DNA of 64,000 nt, taken from NCBI GenBank assembly GCA_036023115.1, contig JAYKKT010000091.1:31257501-31321500 (forward strand), in the 5' to 3' direction. This document shows, in pieces, positions 22,667 through 35,350 of this stretch. Under the pieces are notes generated by a model. That model was not told the origin of the DNA, searched no databases, and saw only the letters and a program-made list of their open reading frames with translations. The position numbers and the translations under genes are program-made. The DNA comes from Brasenia schreberi. Lineage: Eukaryota; Streptophyta; Magnoliopsida; Nymphaeales; Cabombaceae. How positions within the stretch are numbered: position 1 is the stretch's first letter; each line of letters begins with the position of its first letter.

Positions 22667-24414
22667 TTATAGCAAATCAAGGAGTCCTTTCAATGTCACA
22701 GGAGTTTTTAATGGAGCAGCAGCCTCTGTAGTCATCTTCAATTCCATCGAAATCATGTCGATGACGCCAGCCATAGATGGCCTACTCTCACCACTTAGAC
22801 AATTCTGTATAATCTTTTTAGTAACAGTGATCTCCGACGTCGAGATTTCATTCAGTGATGGATCAATGAGTTCCATCATCTTCTCTTGACTCATTGGCAC
22901 ATTCCTAGCCTGAAAAGATTACATCACTGTGAGATAATAAGGACCATAAAGTAACATTCTTTGGCAAACAGTATGTGCTGAAGTTATCTCCGGTCGGACA
23001 ATAAATGTAGCTTTTTACGTCAGATTTTCCCCTTAGAAATTTATGTAATCAACTGAACAAAATAAATTGTCTAGGTGATGATTGAAAGCTATAAGGAATA
23101 CCCATTGATGGAGAACGCTGGTGTCATCTGTAGATGTCATTGTCCTTCCCGAAACAATTTCAGTGATGAGAACCCCAAATGCATAAACATCTTGGGCAGG
23201 AGTGTATTTTCCATTCTCTTCAACCTCTTCTTGAGTGAAAGAACGTCTCTGTTCTTTCTCAGCTGCTGCTGGTTCTGAGATTCTTGACATTATTTCTTTC
23301 CCTATGCCTCCAATCTGCATGCACTGGAGTCGTCCGTAAAGCTGCATTTCGGTGCTCTCTAGTATACTGTAGGATTTTATATAGCTACACACATCTCCCT
23401 TTACACTCGAACACAGAAACATGTAGTCTATAGATACATACGTGCGTACATGCATGCATACTTATACGTACGTGTGTGTACATATACAGACAGACAGACG
23501 TTCACTTGCACCCAAATAACCAAGGAAAACATTACTAAGCCTTTTCCCACATTAAATGGGATCAGCTGCATTGATTTTAGATGACCATTGAGCTCAATCT
23601 TGAGGCATATTACCATATATATACATATATATATGAGGAGAGAGAGGACCCTCTTTTGTTGCATTTATATACTCATTAGGGAATGATTGCATGTATTGCA
23701 ATACCACAAACATGAACAGATCAATGCTTCATTTTTGTGACATAAAGAAAAAAAGACTGATTTCTTAGAGAGGACAAGGAAAATCTCCAGTCAATTTGCT
23801 TTAGTCCTTGGTCTTGACAGGAGTCCAATTCTACTAATATTTGGCAAAACAGTACAATTAGCATCCATGCACATAATTATTACATTAGCAGCATAATCCT
23901 CTGTCAGGAAGACGTTTTGTGAACAAAGATCACCATGAGTTATAGGAGGTTCACAAGAATGAAGATAAGCAAGTCCATGAGCAATACCGCCAATAATTTT
24001 CTTCCTCTGTTTCCATGTCAAATTTTCATTGCTACCTGAAATGCACAGATGAAATTTTAGAGAGAAATAAGCTGGAGAAAAATAGTGAATTTTCAAACAC
24101 AAACCATGTAAATTCTCGTAGAGTGTCCCGTTTGACGCATACTGAAATAGAAGAAGCCTGAAATTAAGAACCAATGTTATGTTTTCGTTTGTATGTAGAT
24201 TATCATTAGCATAGCGTCTTCTTACTTCTCTGGTTCTGCTTACTTACTGCAATCCTGATTCGTCTGAGTAACCAACAAGATTGACCAAGTTTTGGTGGCG
24301 AATGCGTGATAGAAGCTGAATCTGTGCATCATAATTCAAAATTTCCTTATTGGTTGCAGAAAATTAATAACATAAGCAGCAGCACTAAAGATATTTCAGC
24401 CAGAATATATCCGT

Positions 24415-24460
<46 letters not shown>

Positions 24461-25385
24461 TTAACATCCCTATATTCGATCTGAGTCCACGCATGTGAGG
24501 CACTATAATCAAAAGTAAATATTCGATAGCAGAGGAAGATAAGTTTCACCTGGAACCCTGATCTAGCTTGAGCATGCAAACTGTATACACTTTGAGAGTT
24601 GGGCCTTTTGATTGCTACTTCTGTACCATCAGGTAAAGTCCCTTTAAATACAGTATTTGTCGATCCATTGCCAATCTTATTGCTGAATTCCTCACTGATG
24701 ATATAGATCTCTCTTAAAGAAAACTTCCACAGGCGCAAATCTGTAACCAAACACATGAATCATGACAGAAACAGTCCATCAATCTCTGAATCAAATCCTA
24801 CATTTATGTGACCAACATATAAATGCATGCAAGCTTACTTATTCAAACGGAAATCTGGATAAGAATGTAAATGTTACAAGCATGCATCATTCTGAAAGAA
24901 GCTGCAGCCAATCTCCATATCTTGGATCGTTTGCCTATATATGTAACCAAAGATTGTGAAACCAATTAAAACTTTATATTTTCTTTGGAAAATATCAGTA
25001 TGTGAAACATATACATACTTGAAACAAAAGGATAAACTTGTTAAAATTATCAGGAAATATCATTTTATCATGTTAATATGACAGTTTCAGAAGGCGGACA
25101 ATTTCAAGACAGAATTTCTTAAAAAGTATTAAGCCTTTCAAAGTTTCTCAACAAAATGAAATCTAATAGAATTTCATATCTTATTTTCATAGTCTAAACC
25201 ATTAAGAACAATCTGCCCTAATGAGGAAGATCACCTTTCCTTCCAAACAGCCTCAACTTTTTGAGGAAGCCGGTATTAGTCTGAAGGAATTCAGTTACAA
25301 CAACATGAACAAGAAAGAAAAGAAAGAGCAGCAATGTGAGGAAAGAGGCAATGCCTAAAGCACAAACTGTCCAAGTGCTCACCAT
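22667..25385 (-). CDS. Membrane-anchored atypical receptor-like kinase (probable pseudokinase)
   Basis: Inferred exons: 25235-25385, 24550-24740, 24248-24321, 24105-24157, about 23860-24035, 23102-23314 and 22667-22909. All joins but one (exon 5 to 6, donor unclear) keep phase with GT-AG sites. The start MVSTWTVC is followed by one hydrophobic helix (LGIASFLTLLLFLFFLVHVV) and basic residues, so it is a type of RLK with almost no ectodomain. The kinase begins FSLREIYIISEEFSNKIGNG. The VAIK lysine is kept (GTEVAIKRP). Subdomain VIb reads HGDLCSQNVFL, so HRD becomes HGD and the usual lysine becomes Cys. DFG is not seen (MCMDANCTV instead), and no APE is evident. DVYAFGVLITEIVSG and SRPSMAGVIDMI follow. 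The catalytic residues suggest a signalling scaffold rather than an active kinase. Total size is roughly 370 residues. Confidence 0.8.
24417..24458. repeat. (GA)n microsatellite in kinase intron
   Basis: An uninterrupted AG run of about 40 bp lies just downstream of exon 2 on the minus strand, where it reads as a pyrimidine (CT) tract within the intron. Confidence 0.95.
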
Positions 25386-25399
25386 TTTGGTCTTTAAGG

Positions 25400-26810
25400 A
25401 CAAGGATTGTATGACAGAGATCTTAAATACTGAAACTTTGTATTAAAGAATAAGAAACAATCGGTGGAAAAGCTTGGTTCCAGACAATGAAATTTAAGTA
25501 GCAAGATAAGAAGCATGTGAAGTAATGATACCTGTTTCCCATGATAAAAGGCTCTTAATACAACCTTTTAAGTATGCGAAGGGATGAAGTATATTAGGCT
25601 GATCACATGGATGATGTGGATGCCGTCAGTACATGTGTTTTATATAATAAGCAACTATCCAGAAGCTTTTGCATTTTTTTTTTGTACAATGGGAAGGCCG
25701 AAGACAGACATCACTCCCGGAGAATCAAACTCATGACCTTCAACTTGTGAGCGGAACCTGTAGCGAACTATTGTTCCCCGTGCAATATCTTATATTGTTT
25801 GAGTGCTCATGTACATTGGCTGATGAGTGTTGATCAAGTGTAGATGTATTTGGTCTCACCATCCAAGGCCAAGCTCCGTGCATACTTAAGTTGCCTTCTT
25901 GACCTTAATGAAGCATTTTCTTGCTTGGGGTTTGATGTGGAGCTTGATTCACTCTTGCTCCGTTGCATTGGATTCGCATTAAACTTTTGAGTATACAGGT
26001 TCGAAATTACTTATTTCCTTTAATTGTTTTCGTTGAGGAATACCTTAAATGCACCCTTCTGATGTAGGGTTCTGGAGTTGTACATTGGTAAAAAAATCAC
26101 TATGGCAGCGCTAGCCCCGACCTGACCTGATTTTTCGTCCCGTAACTTTTGAACGACCCGGACCTGATGTAGGGTGCGGAACCCTCGACCTAGACGTGGA
26201 TTTTTCTTGTGGGTTCAGGTCAGATGGTCAGGTCGGACCTAAAGTTGCCAAACCCTACCTCAGCCTAGGATATTTTTAGTTCCGCTTGTGATGGACAACC
26301 CAGATACATATCAACCCGATCCATTTAATCTCTCCCACTGAAATAGAGATCGAGGTACTTTGGGTACCTTTTGTATTAAAAGGTTTCTTTCTTGTGTTTG
26401 TTACAAGGTTCTAGGTGGGTTGGAACTCTGACTTTAGGTAGTGGTCAAACACGTGGGTAGTTCCATGAAACTAATTTTTGATCAAAAACTATTGTTCATG
26501 TGAAAGAGTGAGTCACAAGATTTGAACTCAAGCTACAGTTTTCCCCCTCTCTATGTCGACATCCTTCCAACCTGTGGCTGACTCTCCATCTTTTTCTCTC
26601 CTTGATTACCCACCCTTCAAGTTACAGTTATTTTTTCTACTAGACAAAACTTTCGATCTCTCTCCCCTCAATTGTCCTTCTCTTCCCTAAGGTCTTCTCA
26701 CTGTCAAATGATCCAAGGAAGGTTATGGGACAATGCTTTATTAGACAACCCAAGGTTTTTCGTGATTCTTTTTTTTTCCTCTTCTTTTTTTTTCATTTTC
26801 ATCGTCTTCT
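25400..26810. other. Kinase upstream region and repeat-bearing spacer
   Basis: The first few hundred bases right of 25385 are the probable promoter of the minus-strand kinase; no decisive TATA box was chosen. At 26095-26340 lies the inverted relative of the GGCAA-CCGACC repeat seen at 8915. Nothing else is recognised. Confidence 0.4.
26095..26340 (-). repeat. Dispersed 'GGCAA-TTTxGGxCCGACC' repeat, inverted copy
   Basis: CCCGACCTGACCTGATTTTT, GACCCGGACCTGATGTAGGG and CAGGTCGGACCTAAAGTTGC form a CCTGAC/GGTCAGG-rich block. Reversed, it resembles 8915-9050. The ends are undefined. Confidence 0.45.
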
Positions 26811-26813
26811 TCT

Positions 26814-27241
26814 CTGCCATGTTTTATGGTTCTAAGTGTTGGGCAGTTAACCATCAACATGTACAAAAGATGTCTATGACAAAAATGAAGATGTTGAGAT
26901 GGATAAGTGGTCATACAAGAAAATACCGTATACATAATGAGGTTATTAGAAACAAATTAGGAGTGGCACCAATAGAGGATAAAATAAGAGAATATCGTTT
27001 AAGATGGTTTGGACATATAGAAAGAAGACCAAAACCTTTAAGAAGGTATGAAAAACTAAATTTGGAAAGTATTAAAAGAGGTAGAAGGCTACAACAAAAG
27101 TGTTGAAAAGAAACAATAAAGAATGATCTAGCTTATTGTGAGTTAATTGCTAACATGGCACATGATAGAGCTATGTGGAAACAAAGAATCCATGTAGCCG
27201 ACCCCGTCTAGTATGGGAAAAGGCTTAGTTGTTGTTGTTGT
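26814..27241 (+). mobile_element. RTE LINE, 5'-truncated 428-bp copy with TSD
   Basis: The insert starts at CTGCCATGTTTTATGG and ends in (GTT)n. It is flanked by ATCGTCTTCTTCT (26801-26813) and ATCATCTTCTTCT (27242-27254), which agree at 12 of 13 bases. It encodes only the C-terminal tail, [20 protein letters not shown] then [20 protein letters not shown] and [16 protein letters not shown], the same stretch as the minus-strand copy at 11891-12076. The open reading of about 100 residues and the recognisable TSD suggest it is younger than most elements here. Short length and 5' truncation are typical of LINE insertion. Confidence 0.9.
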
Positions 27242-27259
27242 ATCATCTTCTTCTTTCTT

Positions 27260-28800
27260 TCCACATTTGTTGAAAAGTTTGATTTTTCGTTGTTCTCCTA
27301 TTCACATTTATTGGAGGGTAAACTTTAATAGGATTGAGTGTTGGGATGAAACCCTCGATCTCAATTAACAGTTCCATAGGCAAATTAAACACGAACTATG
27401 ATTACGTGGAACCATGATTACAAGAGTATGTGATTCTAGACTTGCAATTCGTACCAAGGTCTTCGAACTCCAAACCAAACACACACACTTGGAGACCTTT
27501 CGTATTAAAATGTATGTGAGCAACACGCATTGACAGGCAGACACGCATGTTGAATATTTTACTCATTAAGCAACTTATTTCTAAGCATATAAAAAATATG
27601 ATGATTAGAAACACCTTTCGGCCAAAAAAATATATAGATGATAATTAGAAAACTATGATATTTATGAATTTAAAATAACACTTGTTGAAAGAAAGGAGCT
27701 CTTAAATAATAGATTATCAAAATCAAAGTCGTGCCACGTGCATCAACCTGTTGCTTTTATGATAGTGACACCAAACCAGTTGAGCGTGTCCACTCGATGC
27801 TGAGTGGTTTCATTTGCCACAGGAGTGTGTGATCCTAGGTCATAAAGATCATCAGCATGGGCTGCAACATGGTGGGGTTGTTCCTTTATAGAGCTCCTTT
27901 TGCCTTACATTCACTTTAAACTTTATAGAGAGCATGCATGTTCGTTGTGTATATGACATCCACTCTTTTAACCTCTTCTTTTGAGTTTTCACAAATGCAC
28001 GTGCGCACACACACACACATATATATATATAGAGAGAGAGAGAGAGGAGGGGGGGCAAAGAAGTGGCTGAGGAGAGCAAGCCAACCAATCTCTTTATTTG
28101 GAGCTTTTGTACTTTATCCTGAAGCTGGTTGGCATATGCATTGATGGTTCATACTTTTCAAGTCAGGCTAGGCTTGTGCTTACACTTTAGAGGAGAAAAA
28201 GGTTCTCAGATTGCAGTAGCCTTTATGATCTACTTGTACTTAATTCCTCTTTATAATTTGAGCTTCTCTCTCTCTGTGTGCGCACACACGCACACGAAGT
28301 TTTTTGCTAATTGGGAAACGCCTACCACCATGCATGCGTGGTAGAGGGGGTGCGAACAAAGTACTTGGCAGCAGATGTCCCAAACTCGAAACCCCTTTGT
28401 GTTGGTTTGACTCCTTAGGTTTGTCAATTGAGGCACATAAACCACCCCGGAACAAGACAGAGGGGAACACTATAGTGTATATGTACAATAATCGATTTAC
28501 AGAAAATATCAATGAAATATGAATGAATAGAACCTCTGCGATGACTTGCTCACAGGACAACCAATTGCTAACAACGCATATTTTGGGTTAAGCAGAGAAA
28601 TAGCGCAAGGCACAAGCCACAGGAAAGACAAAGCGGGTTGACATTATTCACAATCAATCCTCTTCAAAGGCTGACAGATATCTAGCACAAGCTGGTAAAC
28701 TGCAGAATTCTTGCAGGCACAACTAATCATCATAAGTGGAGAGCTTAGCTAGTATGCAATTATAGGAAGGCTTTCTCATGCACCGTCCAAGAAGATACCT
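27260..28800. other. Spacer without recognised gene
   Basis: Only short frames are present, many running through (CA)n, (TA)n and (AG)n microsatellites at 27990-28045 and 28265-28300. It presumably includes the 3' flank of the GH79 gene. No RNA gene or transposon motif was identified. Confidence 0.4.
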
Positions 28801-28829
28801 CCCATATCAATCGCTCAGTAGCAAACTGA

Positions 28830-29996
28830 TCACTCTGAGGCTTGTTTATACTGGCCTTCCTCATCAAGAGCATTACAAGCAAGCGCGTCGATGTCGGGGA
28901 AGGTGACAAAGGCAATAGATAATGGCATCATAGGTAAAGTAGAATTGGCATCAACAAGTACAGGATTGAGAGGGGGGATATCCCCACTTGGGGTGAGCTC
29001 CAGTGGCTTCCCATTCAACATCATGGTTTGGCTTCTGAGGCTTCCATCACTTGGAGTCAAATGGAACTCACATCTCCTTAGTCTAGGATGGGAAGCCACC
29101 TTTCCCACCCATGACACAACTTTCTTGAGTCCATGAATGAAATTTCCCTTTCTAATGATGTAGATACTGTCCGAACGCAGTGACATTGGCTTCGGTTTCT
29201 ATCACAATTCTAAATGTTGTGTTGGTGCTCAGGCTTATTAGAAGCATGGTAATTCCAGCCTCTAACATGAACAAAGAGTGAAATGTGCGGTAGTTCATGT
29301 TGTGTCACTGGAATTCGATTTTCAGTCCGCTAGAAATTAAATGAACCAAACTTACAATATTCTCTACACAAGGAGCGTGGATAGTAAAAGAAAAACAAGC
29401 CATGATCAGGAAGCATGCTTTACCTTATCTTTTGAGCAATGTGTATAGGCTTTCAAATATTTTGACCCCGTTATATTAATGAAAAGAACATGCTGCCCCA
29501 TCAACCGATGCCACAACAACGCGCAGATGAAAACATGAGGAAATGATAGCGAAAAAATTTTGGTCACTTGCATGAACATGAAATGTCTAAATGAGCAAAC
29601 CAGATAGAAATTAATACAGGTCATTACCTGTAGTAATCAGGGTTTGGTGCAATGGTTTTAATGTTTAGGAGACTGTAGTTGCTGCCAATCAAAGTCTGTC
29701 GGCAATAGACCTTAGTGTCAAACATAGATGAAATACCAAGCTGATCCAAGTACCTGTAAGTGATATATATTCCATCATAAGCACTTGAAATAAACCAGAA
29801 ATTTTTGTTTAAAATGGCACCCAAGAGCTCTGACAAAGATACTCCATATATACGGGACCATATTTATTGAAGGTTTTCATTAAGTGATAAAATATGGGAA
29901 TGAGAACATAATATGAAACGTGAGATGGTGCTTTGGTAGCCAAGCGTCAGTGAAAGAAAACCAGAGTGAGCAAGCGAGCAAATGAGTGCGTGTGTG

Positions 29997-30043
<47 letters not shown>

Positions 30044-33000
30044 AAAAACTGTTGACAAAAGTGTCCGAGAAGTTAGGAGCGCCACCACGGAAGACACCTC
30101 CAGCCTCTCCAACCCAAGAAGATGCCCATGGACCAATCTTCTGTATACTGTTCTGAAGATTTCTGAATGTATTAGCTACATTGGCAAGATAAACTGGGTC
30201 CAACATTTTTTTCATGAGATTAGGATCATCCACTGAATCAAATAACAAAACCAAGTTATTTTGTGTCAGGCCTAAGAAACCTTTAAGTCATGAAAAGATT
30301 CAAGAGAAACTATTTCTTACTTGCACCAAGATTATATATGTGATGCGTCAAGACATCGACTACTCCTGGTCCTGATTTTTGCAAAAGCTGTTCATACCAT
30401 TGTTGGACATAAAAGCCCTCTGGTGCTAGCAATAATGGGCGTGATGAGGAGCTATTGTACACACTATTTAGTAGGGTTTTGAGTTTGATCAGGTCCTGTG
30501 CATATCGCTCAGCAGCAACACTTGTAGCTATACCTCTTCCACTGAGTTCATTACCTGATGCATGCAAGATAGTAGGCATCTAATGTTTCCTAACATCAGC
30601 AAAATTGGAGGACAATATATCTCTTAGTAAGTACCAAGTTCCCAAGAATCAATTTTGAATCCTTTTGCAATTATGTATTCAACAAACGAACGAGCGTTGC
30701 TCAAATCCCAGTCACCAGTCCAAACACTATTTGGACCTTTTGTCCTCCCATACAGAGCATTGAGACCAAATGTGACGGTACCCCTGTCACAAATCAGTTC
30801 ATCTTTGTTACTATTCTATTGTGCAAAAGATTAAACATCCAAATAAGAGATGGTAGGTTCAGGAATCAACATGAAACCCAAAATTAGAGTTCAATATTAT
30901 CAGAAATTGTTCTCAAGAATTTTAGGCTACCATCCCACTTGGTGATAGAGAAATGTTGCCACTGTCATAGCCCCAGGACCTCTGAACTCATGATTAGGAT
31001 GGTTAACATAAAAGCATCCAACTGGCAGTTGTTTGGGAAAAGGCCGAGTTTTTTCTGCCTGGGGAAAGTTAAGTAGAAGCCTTTTCAAAGAGTTGCGTTA
31101 GGTCATGACCAATGAGACCAAGATTTCCATCCTCTTGGCCATAGAAAAAAATGAAATGCAAGGATTATGTGTTGCAGCAGGACTGCCAAGCATATCCTGA
31201 ACTTGAAAATTTATGGTTTTTCATATGAGGTTCAGGATTTTTATGAACCCATGTTGATAACTTAAGGATAGAAACCTCAAAACTCATGCATATTTTGATC
31301 ATTTACTTTAAAATTACCAAGCTACATACATACCCTGTCTGACTGAAACACTTGTTAACCTCGTCCCACCTATCCATACGCAAACAACCTTTAGTATAAC
31401 CAAACAAACCTTTGTCATCCTTCTGAAAGAAGCCACCAATCCCTATCCTCATATGATCAAAAGATACAGAAAAGAAGCAAAAAACTTTAGATGTACATAT
31501 AACATCCAGATTACCATGACCATGCTTAACGTAAATAGTCGATCTTAATCTAGTCTGTGTACTATGTTCCTAGTGGGGATCCAGAAATTCTTGTAGTTTG
31601 GGGAGAAAGGGCATGGAACTGTTTAAGGCGGCACAAAATACAACCGTGGGCCTATAGTTTTCTGTTGCTTTTTAGTTTTGGATGGGAAGGTATCCCCACC
31701 TCGGCTCAGCTTAGATCTGTCACAGTATGTTCCCAACATTGTCCAATATTATTTTAAAGTCACTGAAGAATGCACTTTTGATTACTTTCAGCTTCATTAT
31801 GTGGCTTCCAGCTGGGTTTGTCAAACAATATCTTATCAGATTTGCGGAATTGTTTCCCAGTCTTAAAGTCAACTGATCATTTCTCCATAGTGTGCTTTAA
31901 TAAGCAGATCCACCCTTGTAATTGTTTTCCAAAACAAATGATTTTTTGGAACAACTAATTACAAAATACACATATATAGCTACCAGACAAGGATTTGATA
32001 ATCTCACGGTCTACATTTGTGGTCCAGCATAACAGACAAACATGAAATGTTGGTCAACATATAATGCTTTCAAGTTAAAGTGTAAAGAATGATTATGGAT
32101 GTATAGATTGTACTGGTAGTCAATCGACCGTACCCAAGAAGAGTAAAAGTGATTAGGCCATTCTACAAGGAATTTCCCATCTTTTAGTCGAAAAGAAATT
32201 TGCTGAATAGCTTATCAAAACAGATGTTTTTTTAATAAATTTGGGAGAATATTTCCCAAAGTTCAAATGATGGGTTTAGTTGGTTGTAGAGAAACAAGAA
32301 ATGTAATCATCTTTCGCCAAAATATGAGCTTTTTTCTTCCAAAACCAACAACCAAGAGTTTTTGCGCACTAGGTAGGGTCGTCTATATGGTTGCTTTGAC
32401 ATTATGGTGCGTGAACTTTTGTTATATCAGTAGTTATCTCCAAAAAAGTCATATTATGTTTAATAGTTTCATTCCAAGAGCTTTATGGTCTTTCTCTCCT
32501 TTTAAAATGATCATTGTCCAACTTCTCACACCTTACTGAAGCTTTATTTGGTTGTCTCTTTATATGACCAAACTATCTTAAAGATCTTCTATCGGTGCTA
32601 TCCAAACTTTTTCTCTAATAACTTGATTATAGATATGGACTTTCCTTACGTAGCCACTTATCTACCTTCAACACTTTTATTTCCGCCACAAACATCTTTT
32701 GAATTTTTTCTTGATTATATTAGTTTAGTTGAGTCAGAAAGATTTATAAAATCTTGGTTTGTAACACATCTGACACAAAAAGTTTTAAACGAGCAATCAA
32801 GAATGAAACTGGAATAACATGAGAGCATTGGAAAAACAAAAGAAAACAACCAGACCATAAGAGGGAGTGTCAAGGTTGAGATTCCTCCAATTTAAGAGTA
32901 CCAATGGACAAAAAGGGCTCAAAAGGCCCTTTCCACGTCTAGCTAACCCTGTTTCAGTTTTATCATAGGCATAACATCATAGAAGCTTCCTAGACCATCT

Positions 33001-35350
33001 GCCATTAACTGCACAAGCATCTACTTTTCTCTAAACCTATTAACTATTTGTGTTCCCAAACTGTGGGAACACGCTTGGTTCAACAATCATGGATTTGTCC
33101 AGCTCATAATTAACTTCCCACCCCATGTATAGAAGCATGGTGGTAGTTATGTCACTTATAGATTAAGTTTGTTCAAAGTGTTATCCGTATTGCATCATAT
33201 CATATCCTCGATACGATACATGGTACTATATTATATAAGATAGAGTATCGTATTATATCATGTGATACACCTCTAACACACGATACAATAGGTATCGCTG
33301 ATATGCCCAACGACTTTTATAAAGGTCCATGGCCGAACATAACCCCGTGTTTCTATAGGTTTTTGGCTTTCATTTCCGTCTTCTAGTTATTCCAAGATGA
33401 CTTCCAGCTAGGGTGCAGCATCTCCAATGGTTTTCAAGAGTCTCCAATGCTACTATCACTACGACAGTGGCAACATCAACAATCTAGTGGTTGTAGTGTA
33501 GGTTTTTTTTTCTCTGTATTTAGTGTTTTTTTGTGTTATTTGTTTTTTTATTTTTGAATGATAACATATGAACTTATGAAGTGCATGAATATCCTTTCAT
33601 TGTATTTGTGAAGTGAGAGACACTCTATTTGAGTGTTTTGGTGGTTTATGAAGTTAAGATTTGGGATTTATGAAGTGATTTTATTTTCAGGTTTATTAAA
33701 ATTGAAGTGTTAAATTAAGATGGCACGAAGAAGTGTTAGGGACTCTCAATCTCATGATCGACATTAAAAAAGTTAAATAGGGAGGATAATCTATTTGATC
33801 CAACAAGTTTGCACAATTTTGATATCTTAGAGGAGTAGATTATGGAAGATAATGAAGTAAATACACTCTTAATGGAAGAAGATATTCAATGGATTAATTT
33901 GGAAGAAGCGCAACAATATCATCAAGAGAATGATGATTTTAATTTTGAAGCTGAACGTGGTAATGATCTTAAACAAGAGAAGATGAAGAGTACTTAGTTG
34001 ATCTTGATTACAATATGTAATTTATTTTTTCAATTATGAAAGTTATACTTTTGTTAAGGATGTACTTCTTAAATGCTTTATACATTAAAAATTGAACAGT
34101 GATTGATGAATGTTTACTTAACTTATGAATTATATGAATTGTTTTCAATTACCATGAATTTTTATTTTTTATAATTTTTTAATATTAAAAATGATAGAAT
34201 GTGATACAATCGATACGTATTGTGGACCAAAACGATACACAATACGATACAATATGAACAACACTGATTCTAATAAACCACCAAATGGATGATAATTAGC
34301 ATGGGCCACTTCTCAATTTGTAGCAATATGCATCACTTTTCTTGTGTTTGATCAAGAGGTCTCGGTTTTCTTATTAGTTGATCTTTTAGTTTATTCATTC
34401 TTATCATAGATATCTCACAATGAGATAATCGAAATAGTTTTTAAGCGACAACTTTGGACTACAAATTTCGAAATCCAATATCAGCTTTCAAGTGAGGTAG
34501 CTTTGATCTTCTAAGCTTGTTCAGATCTGCCGTATGTTCAAACAAATGGTGTGGCTGATTACAGAACCCTGGAACCCGAGATTCCTCCTGTAGCTATTTC
34601 ATAAAACTAGTGGTATCAAGACTGAGGAATGCAATTATGTTAGGTTCACATGGAACTAGGCGGCTAAGTCATGATCAAGAATAGAATTGATCTATTTCCA
34701 CAGGTGCAGGGGCAGGTAGGGGAGACGAGTGCAGGACAGAGCCATTTAAAATAACATGAGTGCGGGTATATATATATATATGAGAGAGAGAGAGTCAGTT
34801 TTCAGAAGTTTTTACTCAACAAGGAAATTTTTATCGGTGAAGATTTCATGAAGTGAATAAGTCACATAGCACTAAACTATTTATATGTTGGAATTGTTGG
34901 TAAAAAGATATTCAAAATTAGCGTTGAGTCGGACATAAAAGTATGATTGTCGAACTTTATTGCCAGCACAGGTAAGCACCCTGTAGAAGTGTCCGTATGA
35001 CATACGAATTGAGGAACGCAAAGAAAACGTTAGTAATTCTACGTTGAAAAGAAAAGGTCTTGGAGAATCGACAGCCAGAATCAAGTCCTTTATGTCTGTT
35101 TGTTTGTGTGTGTGTGTGTGAAAGAGAGAGAAGAGGGGGGAGGGGGGGGCGCGGATCAAACCTTTAACAGCCTTGGCAAGAAGAGGGTTGCTCAAATCCA
35201 AGACAAAGTATCAAACTCCACGAGTCAAACATTTTCCGGAAAGAAAAAAGAGAAGATGTCGGACATAATGGTGAAAATACAAAATTTTCTTCCACGAAAA
35301 AGGAATCCATTCGGTAACAGAAGGGAAGTAGGTTGGTATAATACATTACC
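28830..35350 (-). CDS. Heparanase-like protein (glycoside hydrolase family 79), possibly decaying
   Basis: Inferred exons: about 35162-35290 (damaged), about 31334-31490, 30635-30783, 30321-30554, 30043-30232, 29628-29753, 29424-29586, 29168-29259 and 28830-29082. The frame holds through every join from 31334 to the stop. GH79 plant enzymes act on glucuronyl side chains of cell-wall or secreted glycans. Key motifs: LDLSNPLLAKAVK, GCLRMDRWDEVNKCFSQTG, VTFGLNALYGR, the acid/base Glu in WELGNELSG, DVLTHHIYNLG, the nucleophile Glu in WVGEAGG, YLDQLGISSMFDTKVYCRQ, ALLWHRLMG and FHLTPSDGSLRSQTMMLNGK. Oddities: exon 1 needs frame corrections and contains a stop; the usual LQDQV..PC stretch after the GIGG motif is missing; about 22 extra residues precede ALLWHR because the expected acceptor AG is TG. 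Both catalytic Glu survive, so it may be recently inactivated or mis-spliced. Confidence 0.8.
29997..30040. repeat. (GA)n microsatellite next to a GH79 splice donor
   Basis: A GA run of about 40 bp begins within about 5 bp of the donor ending the exon at 30043; on the gene strand the intron reads GGTCTCTCTCTCT. Length changes here could affect splicing. Confidence 0.9.
32343..32830 (-). mobile_element. Diverged RTE LINE 3' fragment in the large GH79 intron
   Basis: The plus strand reads CCAACAACCAAGAG...GGTAGGGTCGTCTATATGG. This corresponds to the RTE 3' end at 11645-11700 (CAACAACTAAGAC...GATAGGGTCGGCTACATG). At 32550-32720 there are words parallel to 11880-12040: TATGACCAAACTATC, CTATCGGTGCTATCCAAAC, TCTCTAATAACTTGATTATA, GTAGCCACTTATC and ACAAACATCTTTTG. 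It is a separate, older subfamily in the same orientation as the host gene. Confidence 0.7.
33165..34275 (+). mobile_element. Possible hAT-like non-autonomous element
   Basis: The outer 60-90 bp at each side are rich in CGATACGATAC-type words in inverted arrangement: TATCCTCGATACGATACATG at left, and ACGATACACAATACGATACA at right. Near the ends GTGTTATCCGTATTG faces CAATATGAACAACACTG. Inside, 33800-34015 has an acidic frame with NLEEAQQYHQENDDFNF and DPTSLHNFDI residues, resembling the acidic tail of plant hAT transposases. No full transposase is present and no 8-bp duplication was established, so the class is tentative. Confidence 0.4.

Noticed and set aside
25700..25790. 'AATCAAACTCATGACCTTCAA' segment resembling a tRNA-derived SINE or T-arm
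   Set aside because: A similar phrase occurs at 36985 inside the CACTA element, but neither folds as a tRNA or shows paired A and B boxes.
28018..28060. Possible short array resembling a CRISPR or satellite
   Set aside because: It is a simple (CA)n-(TA)n-(AG)n microsatellite without spacers.
30930..31190. Minus-strand frame containing KTRPFPKQLPVGCFYVNHPN and EDGNLGLIGHDLTQLFEKA
   Set aside because: It lies within the GH79 intron and looks protein-like, but I do not recognise the family and it is broken by frame changes. I could not call it a gene.
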